64,000 nucleotides of DNA from DASQGA01 sp963762085 (GTDB lineage: Bacteria > Actinomycetota > Thermoleophilia > Gaiellales > Gaiellaceae), in the NCBI GenBank assembly GCA_963762085.1, contig CAVXJD010000001.1, forward strand, positions 124,001 through 188,000. The letters run 5' to 3'. The notes below the pieces were generated by a model, which saw only the letters and a program-made list of their open reading frames with translations, was not told the origin of the DNA and made no database searches. Shown here piece after piece: positions 51,373 to 59,405 of the stretch. Within the stretch, counting starts at the first letter, position 1; each line of letters opens with the position of its first letter. Both the position numbers and the translations under genes were made by a program.

Positions 51373-51397
51373 CAGTCCGCTTGGTCGTTGTGCCGCT

Positions 51398-52381
51398 CTA
51401 GGCCTGAACTCGAGCCGTGGCCGTGCCGGCGTCCGCCTTTATGCAGGCGGCGGCGAACTCTGCGTTCTTCGCGCAACAGCGTGTGAGTGTCGCGATGAAC
51501 CCGCGCTCACTGGGCGTGAGAGGCCGGCGGGCGAGCCGTGCGATGTAGAGGCTGCGTTCGATTCTCGGCTTCCCGGCCAGGCGGAAGCTTGCAAGCTCAC
51601 CACGCTCGATTTCCTCGGCGACTGCATAGCGCGAGAGGAAGGCGACCCCGAGGCCCTCGCGGGCGGCACGCTTGATCGCCTCGCTCGAGTCCAGCTCCCA
51701 GACTCGTGCCGGGCCTGTGCCGAGCTCGCCGAGCACGCGATCCGCAACCTGGCGTGTGCTCGAGCTGGCCTCGCGAACAAGCAGCGTCTGCTCGGCAAGG
51801 GCGGCCTGCTTGAGCTTGCCGTCCCGGATCGGGAGCAGGCCGGGCCTTGCGATGCCGACGATCTCATCCGAGAGGAAGGGCGTGAGCTCGATTCGATCGT
51901 CGACCTGAATCTCCCCGACAAGGGCAAGTTGGACGCGTCCAGCCAACAGCCGCTCGATCATCTCCCCGGTCGAGGTGATCTCCACCTCGACGACGACGTT
52001 AGGGTGGTCGCGCCTGAAGCAGCCCAGCGTGTCGGGCAAGAGGTAGACGCCCGGTGTCGTCGAGGCCCCGATGTGGATCGTGCCGGCCTCGAGGCCTGCG
52101 AGCGCGCTCAGCTCCTCCTCGCCCGCGGCTAGTGCAGCCAGCGCTTCGCGTGCCCGCGCCGTAAGGAGGCGACCCGCCTCCGTGAGCCGGCTCCCGCGAC
52201 CGTTTCGCTCAACCAAGCGCTGCCCCGCGGCCGCCTCGAGGAGGCGCAGGTGCTCGCTTGCGGTCGGTTGTCCGATTCCGACCGCCCTGGCCGCCGCCGA
52301 GAGGCTCCCGCCGCGCTCGAGCTCGACGAGCAGGCGCAGGCGCGTCGAGTCCCACAGGAGCGCAAGCGAGGTATCGGCCAC
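51398..52381 (-). CDS. LysR-family transcriptional regulator
   Basis: The 327-residue protein has an N-terminal winged HTH (LRLLVELERGGSLSAAARAV, GIGQPTASEHLRLLEAAAGQ) and a periplasmic-binding-like effector domain (GTIHIGASTTPGVYLLPDTL onward). GTG 52381 is 8 nt after TACTGT and fits family length; a longer frame to 52444 would run through the divergent promoter. By position it likely controls the divergent MBL/MFS-rhodanese/methyltransferase/DsrE operon. Confidence 0.88.
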   Translation of the reverse strand: MADTSLALLWDSTRLRLLVELERGGSLSAAARAVGIGQPTASEHLRLLEAAAGQRLVERNGRGSRLTEAGRLLTARAREALAALAAGEEELSALAGLEAGTIHIGASTTPGVYLLPDTLGCFRRDHPNVVVEVEITSTGEMIERLLAGRVQLALVGEIQVDDRIELTPFLSDEIVGIARPGLLPIRDGKLKQAALAEQTLLVREASSSTRQVADRVLGELGTGPARVWELDSSEAIKRAAREGLGVAFLSRYAVAEEIERGELASFRLAGKPRIERSLYIARLARRPLTPSERGFIATLTRCCAKNAEFAAACIKADAGTATARVQA

Positions 52382-52418
52382 GTCGATGGACAGTATCGGA
52401 ACATTCGCATTGTCCGAT

Positions 52419-52436
52419 GCTATGTGACCGCATAGC
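52419..52436. promoter_or_regulatory. Inverted repeat in the LysR-operon divergent promoter
   Basis: GCTATG-TGACCG-CATAGC is a perfect 6-bp dyad. It contains the T-N11-A core expected of LysR-type boxes and lies 13 bases before the MBL start. A weaker dyad (CGGA...TCCG) is at 52397-52416. Confidence 0.5.
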
Positions 52437-52448
52437 GTTAGCAAGGCG

Positions 52449-53204
52449 ATGGTCTTCCGGCCGTTCCTGTTCGAGCCGACCGCGTGCGCCAGCTACCTGT
52501 TCGGTTGCCTCACGCACGCCCAACTCGCCCTGGTCGACCCGCATGTGAAGCTTGTTGACCGCTACTTCGACGAGGCAGAGCGCCTCGGTGCGCCGATCGG
52601 CGCCGTCTTCGAGACTCATGTTCAGGCAGACCATGTGTCGGGACTGTCCGCGCTGGTCGAGGTGAGCGGCGCGACGCCCTACCTGCCGGCGGGGGCGGAA
52701 GTCGCCTTCGACCACGTCGAACTCGGAGACGGCGAGGTCGTCGAGCTCGGAAACACGCTCGTACGTGCGATCGCAACCCCTGGTCACGCTCCCGCCCACA
52801 ACGCGTACGTCGTCGCCGACAGGCGACGCGGGACCGAGGGGCCGTGGCTCGTCTTCACGGGCGACTCGCTGCTCGTGGGTGACGTGGGCCGCCCAGACCT
52901 GCATGCCAGCGGAAACCCTGAGCCGGCGGCCAAAGAGCTCTACCGCTCCCTGCAGCGGCTGCTTGAGCTACCCGACCACGTCCTCGTCTATCCAAGCCAC
53001 TTCGGCGGCTCCGTCTGCGGGCGCGGCCTTTCCGGAAATCCGTTCTCGAGTATCGGCTTCGAGCGGCGCCACAACACGGCCTTGGTGCACGGCGACGAGA
53101 CAAGCTTCGCGAGCGCTCTGCTCACCGATCTGCCTCCGGCGCCAGCCGACCAGCAAGCGATCGTCGCGGCCAACCGGCGCGGAAGCACGCCGGCAAAAGT
53201 GTGA
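52449..53204 (+). CDS. Metallo-beta-lactamase-fold hydrolase, persulfide-dioxygenase-like
   Basis: This 251-residue MBL protein resembles ETHE1/Blh-type persulfide dioxygenases in size and motifs: FETHVQADHVSGLSAL, TPGHAPAHNAYVV, FTGDSLLVGDVGRPDL, YPSHFGGSVCGRG. The first metal motif has Gln59 where HxHxDH proteins have His (H57, Q59, D61, H62), so metal binding may be altered or mononuclear as in ETHE1. It is first in an operon with an MFS-rhodanese protein, which points to sulfane-sulfur handling. The start codon is 10 nt after TAGCGT. Confidence 0.85.
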   Translation: MVFRPFLFEPTACASYLFGCLTHAQLALVDPHVKLVDRYFDEAERLGAPIGAVFETHVQADHVSGLSALVEVSGATPYLPAGAEVAFDHVELGDGEVVELGNTLVRAIATPGHAPAHNAYVVADRRRGTEGPWLVFTGDSLLVGDVGRPDLHASGNPEPAAKELYRSLQRLLELPDHVLVYPSHFGGSVCGRGLSGNPFSSIGFERRHNTALVHGDETSFASALLTDLPPAPADQQAIVAANRRGSTPAKV

Positions 53205-54922
53205 GCCCCGACCCAGTTCGGCTCGGGCTGCGGACGAACGCCGCTCAATTCTCTTTGCTCGTCGGCCTGAATGCCTTTGTGGGCGCGATGGTCGGACTCG
53301 AGCGCAGCGTCCTTCCGCTCGTCGGCGAGCGCGATTTCGGGCTCGAATCGAAGGGGGCGATCCTCTCCTTCGTCGTCGCCTTCGGAATCGCCAAGGCGCT
53401 CGCGAACCTGGCCGCGGGCGGATTGGCCGACCGGGCTGGTCGCAAGCGCCTGCTCGTGTTCGGCTGGGCGCTGGCGCTGCCCGTTCCTGTCCTGATTGCG
53501 CTAGCGCCCAACTGGGGCTGGATCGTGGCAGCCAACCTGCTCCTGGGCGCAAATCAGGGTCTTGCCTGGTCGATGACCGTGGTCATGAAGATCGATCTCG
53601 TCGGGCCTGTCCGCCGGGGGCTCGCCCTCGGCTTGAACGAGTCGGCCGGCTACCTGGGCGTCGCAGCCGCCGCCTTCACAACCGGCGCGCTCGCCGCAAG
53701 TTTCGCCCCACGCACGCTCGTCTGGGTCGGTGCGGCCGCTATCGCGGCTCTCGGCACGGCGATCTCGATCTTCTTCATTCGCGACACGGGCGCGCACGTC
53801 GCACGCGAGCAGCTTGCACACGGGCACGCCGAGAGGCAGACCTTGCGGGCGGCGTTCGCACGCGCGACCGTGCGCGAGCCGATGCTCCGCGCTTGTTCGC
53901 AGGCCGGCCTCGTCAACAACCTGAACGACGCGCTCGCCTGGGGACTCGCCCCCCTTTACCTGGCCGCACACGGCGCGAGCGCGACCGAAATCGGGATCGT
54001 CGCTGGGATCTACCCCGCCGTCTGGGGCGTCGGCCAGCTTCTGACCGGCTGGCTCTCGGACCACACCGGACGAAAGCCGCTCATCACCGTTGGCATGCTC
54101 GTGCAAGCAGGAGCGCTCGCGCTCTTGGTCGCAGGCGGCGGCGCCTTCGCACCGGCGCTCGTCGCCGCGGTCTTCCTGGGGGTCGGTACGGCGCTCGTCT
54201 ACCCAACCTTGATCGCAGCCGTCTCCGATGGCGTACAGCCGGTCGAGCGTGCGCAGGTAGTCGGCGTCTACCGCTTCTGGCGGGACTTCGGATTTGTGGT
54301 CGGGGCGCTCCTCGCCGGCCTCGTCGCCGATGCCGCCGGAGCGGACACCGCGATCGCGATCGTTGCGGCCCTGACGGCGGGAAGCGGGCTTTGGGTCGCG
54401 TTGACGCGCTGGACCGAGCGCGACCGAGTGGCGGACCGGCGCGCGGGTCGGAGGAATGTAGACGACCTGCTCACCGACGCTCGCAGAAAGATCGAGCCGC
54501 GACTCGAGCCCGATCAGGCCCACCAGGCTCAAGCGTCCGGTGCGCTCATCGTCGACCTCCGCTCGAACGACGAGCGGCGCAAGAGCGGCGTTATTCCCGG
54601 CTCGATCCACATTCCCAGGTCAGTTCTCGAGTGGCGAGTCGATCCCGAATGCGAAAACCGTAACCCCGCCGCCTGCGACCTCGACAAAGTGCTCATCCTC
54701 ATGTGCGCGGACGGCTTCTCCTCCAGCCTGGCGGCCGCATCTTTGCGAGAGCTTGGATTCCGGCGCGCAACCGACCTGATCGGCGGATTCAACACGTGGA
54801 AGAGGGCGGGGCTTCCCGTTCGCCCGGCGCGGGAGCAGGAGGAGGACGGGCGGTTACCCGGCATGGGAGAAACCGAGCCCGTGGAGCTAACAGAGAGGAG
54901 TTTGGAATGGCAGTCGACGTAG
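53201..54922 (+). CDS. MFS transporter fused to a rhodanese domain
   Basis: In this 573-residue protein residues about 10-410 form a 12-helix major-facilitator transporter (GLADRAGRKRLLVFG and GWLSDHTGRKPLITVG are the paired loop-2/3 and 8/9 motifs). Residues about 430-540 are a rhodanese fold with catalytic Cys502 in LILMCADGFSSS and GGFNTWKRAGLP at its end. This places a sulfur-transfer domain on the cytosolic tail of an exporter-like carrier. GTG start overlaps the MBL stop (GTGA); the 3' end overlaps the methyltransferase by 16 bases. Confidence 0.9.
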   Translation: MSPDPVRLGLRTNAAQFSLLVGLNAFVGAMVGLERSVLPLVGERDFGLESKGAILSFVVAFGIAKALANLAAGGLADRAGRKRLLVFGWALALPVPVLIALAPNWGWIVAANLLLGANQGLAWSMTVVMKIDLVGPVRRGLALGLNESAGYLGVAAAAFTTGALAASFAPRTLVWVGAAAIAALGTAISIFFIRDTGAHVAREQLAHGHAERQTLRAAFARATVREPMLRACSQAGLVNNLNDALAWGLAPLYLAAHGASATEIGIVAGIYPAVWGVGQLLTGWLSDHTGRKPLITVGMLVQAGALALLVAGGGAFAPALVAAVFLGVGTALVYPTLIAAVSDGVQPVERAQVVGVYRFWRDFGFVVGALLAGLVADAAGADTAIAIVAALTAGSGLWVALTRWTERDRVADRRAGRRNVDDLLTDARRKIEPRLEPDQAHQAQASGALIVDLRSNDERRKSGVIPGSIHIPRSVLEWRVDPECENRNPAACDLDKVLILMCADGFSSSLAAASLRELGFRRATDLIGGFNTWKRAGLPVRPAREQEEDGRLPGMGETEPVELTERSLEWQST

Positions 54923-55695
54923 AGATCGACGTCGAGGTTCTCAAGTGCGAGATAAAGAAGACCTACGCCCGGGTCTCCGAGGAGCCCGAGCAAGAATTCA
55001 TCTTCCCGACCGGGCGCGCATGGGCGCTCGACCTCGGCTATCCAGCCGATCTGCTCGCGCGCGTCCCAGATGGCGCCGCGGAATCGTTCGCCGGCGTCGC
55101 GAATCCGTTCACACTCGGCCGGCTCGCTTCCGGGGAGCGGGTGCTCGACCTCGGCTCCGGTGCGGGCATGGACTCGCTCGTCGCCGCGCAAATGGTGGGA
55201 CCTCGGGGCAGCGTCATGGGCATCGACATGACCCCAGAGATGCTCGCAAAGGCCCGCTCGGCGGTCTCGGAGATGGGCGTCGCGAACGTCGAGTTCGTCG
55301 AGGGCGAGGTCGAGTCGCTTCCCTTCAAGGACGAGAGCTTCGACGTCGTCATCTCGAACGGGGTCATCGACCTCATCCCCGACAAGGACAGCGTCTTCTC
55401 CGAGATTAACCGCGTACTCGGCCCGGAAGGTCGCATCCAGATCGCCGATGTGACGATCCAAAACCCGGTTTCCGAGGAAGGCCGGCGCAACATCGACCTC
55501 TGGACCGGCTGAATTGCCGGCGCTCTGCTGGAGGCAGAGTACGCACGGCTTCTCGAACGCCAAGGCTTCGAGCGGATCGAGACCGGTGACCTGGTCGAGA
55601 CCTATGCGCGCTCGACATTCGAGGACACGCGCCGCAAGGCCGAGAAGTTCGGCGCCCGCGGCACCACCGTCAAAGCATTCAAGAGGAGGAGGTAG
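54907..55695 (+). CDS. ArsM-related SAM methyltransferase with in-frame TGA, probable selenoprotein
   Basis: The frame reads 262 residues if TGA at 55510-55512 is decoded as selenocysteine (U202). It starts MAVDVEIDVEVLKCEIKKTY, with SAM motif I RVLDLGSGAGMDSLV (about 79-92), GIDMTPEMLAKA, VISNGVIDLIPDK and the ArsM-like LGYPADLLARVPDGA. The TGA falls in DLWTG-U-IAGALLEAEY, where arsenite methyltransferases have a conserved Cys (C156 of human AS3MT, W-G-E-C-L-G-G-A-L). The 60 residues beyond remain family-like (LLERQGFERIETGDLVETYA) and end at TAG beside the DsrE ribosome site. The only other Cys is C14. GAGAGGAG precedes the ATG. A nonsense mutation is the alternative. ArsM's N-terminal Cys pair is absent, so the substrate may not be arsenite. 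Confidence 0.75.
55516..55549 (+). promoter_or_regulatory. Candidate bacterial SECIS hairpin
   Basis: Upper stem CTCTGC/GCAGAG (55523-55528 with 55534-55539) closes a 5-nt loop TGGAG. An outer stem GCCG/CGGC (55516-55519 with 55546-55549) lies beyond an internal loop. The loop starts 16 nt after the TGA and has G at its second position. This meets published bSECIS rules (loop 16-37 nt from UGA, G in the first two loop positions). Confidence 0.65.
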
Positions 55696-55697
55696 CT

Positions 55698-56069
55698 ATG
55701 GCAGACAATGGAAAAGTCGTCATCAACCTGGCCACGGGTCTCGAGGACGCTGAGCGGGTGACGGTCGCGTTTCTCGTCGGCGGCGCCGCGGTGGAGAAGG
55801 GGAAGCAGGTGGCGATGTTCCTGACGAAGGAAGCTGTCCGGCTCGGCCTAGACGGATACGGCGAAGCCGTCGCATGTGAAGGCTGCCCGCCCCTCTCTCG
55901 CCTGGTTCAGCAGTACGCCGACGGCGGCGGTGAGCTCCTCGTCTGTCCAATCTGCTTCACGGCGCGCAAGCTCGACGACAGCACGCTTGTGGGAAACGCC
56001 AGGCTCGCCGGGGCGACGCCCCTATGGGAGTGGATCGGCTCCGAACCAGCCACGGTGTTCAGCTACTAG
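55698..56069 (+). CDS. DsrE-like sulfur-relay protein
   Basis: The 123-residue DsrE/F-fold protein reads VVINLATGLEDAERVTVAFL, GKQVAMFLTKEAVRLGL, VACEGCPPLSRL and LLVCPICFTARKL. The Cys pairs (CEGC, CPIC) are typical of its subfamily and could carry persulfide or bind metal. A very strong AGGAGGAGG ribosome site overlaps the end of the methyltransferase frame, which supports that frame being read to 55695. Confidence 0.88.
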   Translation: MADNGKVVINLATGLEDAERVTVAFLVGGAAVEKGKQVAMFLTKEAVRLGLDGYGEAVACEGCPPLSRLVQQYADGGGELLVCPICFTARKLDDSTLVGNARLAGATPLWEWIGSEPATVFSY

Positions 56070-56137
56070 AGGAGGGTCGGAACGTAGCGACGGTCTCGGC
56101 GATCGGGAATCCGATCAGGCGATCAACGGGCGTTCGC

Positions 56138-58585
56138 TCACCCCAGGGATTGGAGGGCGAGCGCGACAGCGTCGTCGGCCTTCAGCGTCCGGCCTCGCTC
56201 CCGGGCCTCGGCGACGGCGGCTTCGTCGAGCTGCGCGCGAATGGTGGCCAGGGTCTCTTCGTTCATCGCCACGACCCAGGGCGCACTGGCGCCGATCTCC
56301 TCGAACAGAGCCTCCGAGCAAGAGAGAAGCATGGAAGCCGTTCCCGCGCTTCCCGTGGAGGCAACGACCCGGGCGAAGCGTCCGACGGCGATGGCGACCC
56401 GGTAGCGATCGCCAACAACACGGTGGATTTTGTAGGCGCGCTCTAGCATCGGAACCGCGGCGAGGGGCCGACCCTGTGTGACAGCGAGATGCGCCAGTGC
56501 CTCCAGCGACTGCGCTTCCATGTGCTCGTCGCCTGCAGCTCGTGCCTCACCAAGGTTTTCTTCGTGCAGTGCAAGCGCCCGTGCCGGATCGCCGAGCTCG
56601 GAGTAGCTCCATGCTAGAAGGCGAGTCGCGAGCATCGCGTAGTGCCGGTCGCCGAGTTCGCTGAAGAGCTGGGCGCTCTCCTCCCAGAGATCTCGCGCCC
56701 GTACCCAATCGCCTTCATAGGACGAGCCGAGCATGAGAAGGGATTCGGCGATACCCCTCTGATCTCCGAGCTGACGATGGATCGAGAGCGCCTCTTCAAC
56801 CCACAGCCTTGCTGATTCAACGTCTTCGGCCGTGGCGAGATCGGCTGCTCCGTTGAGCGCTTTCGCACGGGCCGCCGTTGGACGCTCGTCAGCGCGGAGC
56901 GCATTCCGAAGACGCCGGCGGCCTTCCGTGAAGTGACCCTTGATCCCCCAGAAGTCCGAGAGGGCTCCGGCCATGCGCAACGCAAGCTGACTCTCGCCTG
57001 AGGCCTCAAACGAATCGAGCGCGCCTCGCAGATTGTCGTGCTCGCGCTCCAGCAGGTCGAGCCATTCTTTCGAGTACTCCCGCGCGTGTTGCTCAGTCTC
57101 CTCTGCAAGTGTCAGGAAGTGCACTGCGTGCCGCTGACGCAGCTCCCCAGCCTCTCCCGATTCGTCTAACCGCTCGGTCGCGTACTCGCGGATCGTCTCC
57201 AACATCCAGAAGCGCTCCTCCGTGTGACGAAGGAGGCTCTTGTCGACGAGCGCCTGCAGGGTGTCCAAGTCGGCCTTAGCCACCTGCTCGGCGGCCTCCA
57301 GCGTGCAGCCTCCGGCGAAGACCGAAACGCGCGCGAAGAGCTGCCGCTCGGGGGCGGAGAGCAACTCGTGCGACCACTCGATCGTCGCTCGCAGGCTCTG
57401 CTGGCGGGGATCGGCGTCACGCCCGCCCTTCAGCAGGTCGAGTCGCCCCGAGAGTCGCTCGAGGATCTGCCGGGGCGAGAGCACACCCGCCCTGGCGGCG
57501 GCCAGCTCGAGCGCGAGCGGCAGGTTATCGAGCGCGCGGCAGAGGTCGCGGGCGGTCTCGTCTGGCTCGATTCGCGCACGGGTGGAGAAGAGCTCGACCG
57601 CGTCCGGGTCGGCGAGCGGTAAGACCGGATATTCGACCTCCCCCCTGACGCGTAGGAGCTCGCGGCTCGTCGTGAGCAGGCTCAGGTTGGGGCAGGTCTC
57701 GAGCAGCGAGGCGAGGTCTGGCGCGGCCTCGACCACCTGCTCGAGGTTATCGAGGAGAAGCAGGAGCTCGCGCTCTCCGATGTGCTCGGTCACGCCGTCC
57801 TTCGCGCCGAGCGTCTGTGCGATCGTGTCGGTGACGAGCGCCGCGTCCCTGAGTGGAGCTAGACCGACCCAGAAAACCCCCGCCTTGAACTCCGGCACGA
57901 GCTCCGCGGCCGCCTCGATCGCCAGGCGCGTCTTGCCTGACCCGCCGGGCCCGGTCAGGGTGAGGAGACGGGTGCCACCTCTGAGCCGTGAGACGACCTG
58001 CTCGGCCTCCTGCTCCCTGCCGACGAACGAGCTGGCCGGGCGGGGAAGGTTCGTGTTCGAGATCGTCTTGAGCGGTGGGAAGCGCTCCGAGCTGAGCTGG
58101 AAGATCGAGACCGGTCCCTCGAGGTCCTTCAGGCGGTGCTCTCCGAGGTCGGTCACGTCAACGTGGGCCAGCTCGCGTGTCTCCTTCGAGAGCAGCACCT
58201 GCCCACCATGCCCGGCCGATGCGATGCGAGCTCCCTTGTTCACGTCCTCCCCGACGTAGCCCTCCTCGGCCACGTGCGGCGTGCCGGTATGGATGCCCAT
58301 GCGCACTCGGATTGGGCCCGAGGACAGCCCCTCCAGCGCATCGGCGGCCGCCTCGATCGCACCCGACGCCGTCGGAAAGGCGACAAAGAAGGCATCCCCC
58401 TGCGTATCGACCTCGACGCCTCCGTGGGTGCCGAAGGCCTGGCGCAAAACGCGGCGATGCTCGGCGAGCGCCTCCGCGTAACCAACGCTGCCCAGCTCGC
58501 GCAGTAGCTTCGTCGAGCCCTCCACGTCGGTGAAGAGCAAGGTGACGATTCCTGACGGAAGATCGGGCCGCACAGGCGTAATCAT
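56138..58585 (-). CDS. Adenylate/guanylate cyclase-domain ATPase with TPR region
   Basis: In this 815-residue protein an N-terminal class III cyclase domain (about 12-170; LLFTDVEGSTKLLRELG, DTQGDAFFVAF, MGIHTGTPH) is followed by an NB-ARC-like ATPase (LTLTGPGGSGKTRLAIEAAA; LLLLLDNLEQV; LLTTSRELL) and C-terminal TPR-like helices. No HTH domain is present. The type is common in actinobacteria; many have weak or no cyclase activity. The metal Asp of the first motif (FTDVEG) is present. Confidence 0.9.
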   Translation of the reverse strand: MITPVRPDLPSGIVTLLFTDVEGSTKLLRELGSVGYAEALAEHRRVLRQAFGTHGGVEVDTQGDAFFVAFPTASGAIEAAADALEGLSSGPIRVRMGIHTGTPHVAEEGYVGEDVNKGARIASAGHGGQVLLSKETRELAHVDVTDLGEHRLKDLEGPVSIFQLSSERFPPLKTISNTNLPRPASSFVGREQEAEQVVSRLRGGTRLLTLTGPGGSGKTRLAIEAAAELVPEFKAGVFWVGLAPLRDAALVTDTIAQTLGAKDGVTEHIGERELLLLLDNLEQVVEAAPDLASLLETCPNLSLLTTSRELLRVRGEVEYPVLPLADPDAVELFSTRARIEPDETARDLCRALDNLPLALELAAARAGVLSPRQILERLSGRLDLLKGGRDADPRQQSLRATIEWSHELLSAPERQLFARVSVFAGGCTLEAAEQVAKADLDTLQALVDKSLLRHTEERFWMLETIREYATERLDESGEAGELRQRHAVHFLTLAEETEQHAREYSKEWLDLLEREHDNLRGALDSFEASGESQLALRMAGALSDFWGIKGHFTEGRRRLRNALRADERPTAARAKALNGAADLATAEDVESARLWVEEALSIHRQLGDQRGIAESLLMLGSSYEGDWVRARDLWEESAQLFSELGDRHYAMLATRLLAWSYSELGDPARALALHEENLGEARAAGDEHMEAQSLEALAHLAVTQGRPLAAVPMLERAYKIHRVVGDRYRVAIAVGRFARVVASTGSAGTASMLLSCSEALFEEIGASAPWVVAMNEETLATIRAQLDEAAVAEARERGRTLKADDAVALALQSLG

Positions 58586-58629
58586 GCGCCAGCTCGCCGC
58601 ATACCGGCAGGGCCTAGGGTGTCGGTTCC

Positions 58630-59280
58630 ATGCACGACCACGCCGACGGCGACCACAGCCATGCGCACGGGCTCGTAGACCCGTTGATCAAGCGCTCTCG
58701 GGAAGGGCTTCGCGCAGTCTCGATCTCGCTCTTGGTCTTGGGCGCTACCGCAGTCGCCCAGGCTGTGATCTTCGTCTTGAGCGGCAGCGTCGCCCTCCTC
58801 GCCGACTTGATTCACAACGTCGGCGACGCGCTTACCGCCGTCCCGCTTGGATTTGCCTTCCTGCTGCGCTCGTCGCGAGCTGAGGGATATGCGGGGCTCG
58901 CGGTCGTCGGAGCGATCTTTGTCTCGGCCTGTGTGGCCGCCTATGAAGCCATCGACCGATTGATCACCCCAGAAGCGCCCGACCACCTGTACGCGCTCGC
59001 CCTGGCCGGTGTGATCGGCTTCGGCGGCAACCTCGTAGCCGCATGGGTGCGAACGCGGGCGGGACGGAAGCTCGATAGCCCTGCGCTCGTGGCCGACGGC
59101 GACCACGCCCGCGTGGATGCCCTCGTGAGTCTTGGCGTCGTCCTCAGCGCGACTGTCGTTGCCCTCGGCCTGGAGATCGGCGACCCGCTGATCGCGCTCG
59201 TGATCACGGCGATCATCCTTCGTATCACCTGGCAGTCATGGCACACCGTCAGATCTGGCCGCCGCTATGTCGTCGAATAA
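58630..59280 (+). CDS. Cation diffusion facilitator, short form
   Basis: This 216-residue CDF has an N-terminal His-rich stretch (MHDHADGDHSHAHG) likely to bind Zn2+ and about six helices with the HxxxD/DxxxD metal sites (LADLIHNVGDAL, ADGDHARVDALVS). The C-terminal cytosolic domain is almost absent. It would export Zn2+ or similar ions. TAGGGT lies nine bases before the ATG. Confidence 0.88.
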   Translation: MHDHADGDHSHAHGLVDPLIKRSREGLRAVSISLLVLGATAVAQAVIFVLSGSVALLADLIHNVGDALTAVPLGFAFLLRSSRAEGYAGLAVVGAIFVSACVAAYEAIDRLITPEAPDHLYALALAGVIGFGGNLVAAWVRTRAGRKLDSPALVADGDHARVDALVSLGVVLSATVVALGLEIGDPLIALVITAIILRITWQSWHTVRSGRRYVVE

Positions 59281-59405
59281 CGGCGCAGCGCGAATTGTTC
59301 GTGGCACTCGCGGCGAGTCGGTTGAGAGATTGCGCGGCGTGGCCGTCGCCGTGGCTTTCATCGTTCATCCCCCAACCTACGGTGTCCGTCAAGGGGCCAA
59401 ACCGC

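Noticed and set aside
52765..54663. 632-codon plus-strand frame
   Set aside because: It is the +1 shadow of the MBL and MFS-rhodanese genes, extremely Arg-rich.
55401..55695. Reading the TGA at 55510 as a plain nonsense mutation of the methyltransferase
   Set aside because: Not excluded, but less likely. The downstream frame is clean to a stop placed exactly at the next ribosome site, the TGA replaces a known reactive Cys, and a SECIS-like hairpin follows.
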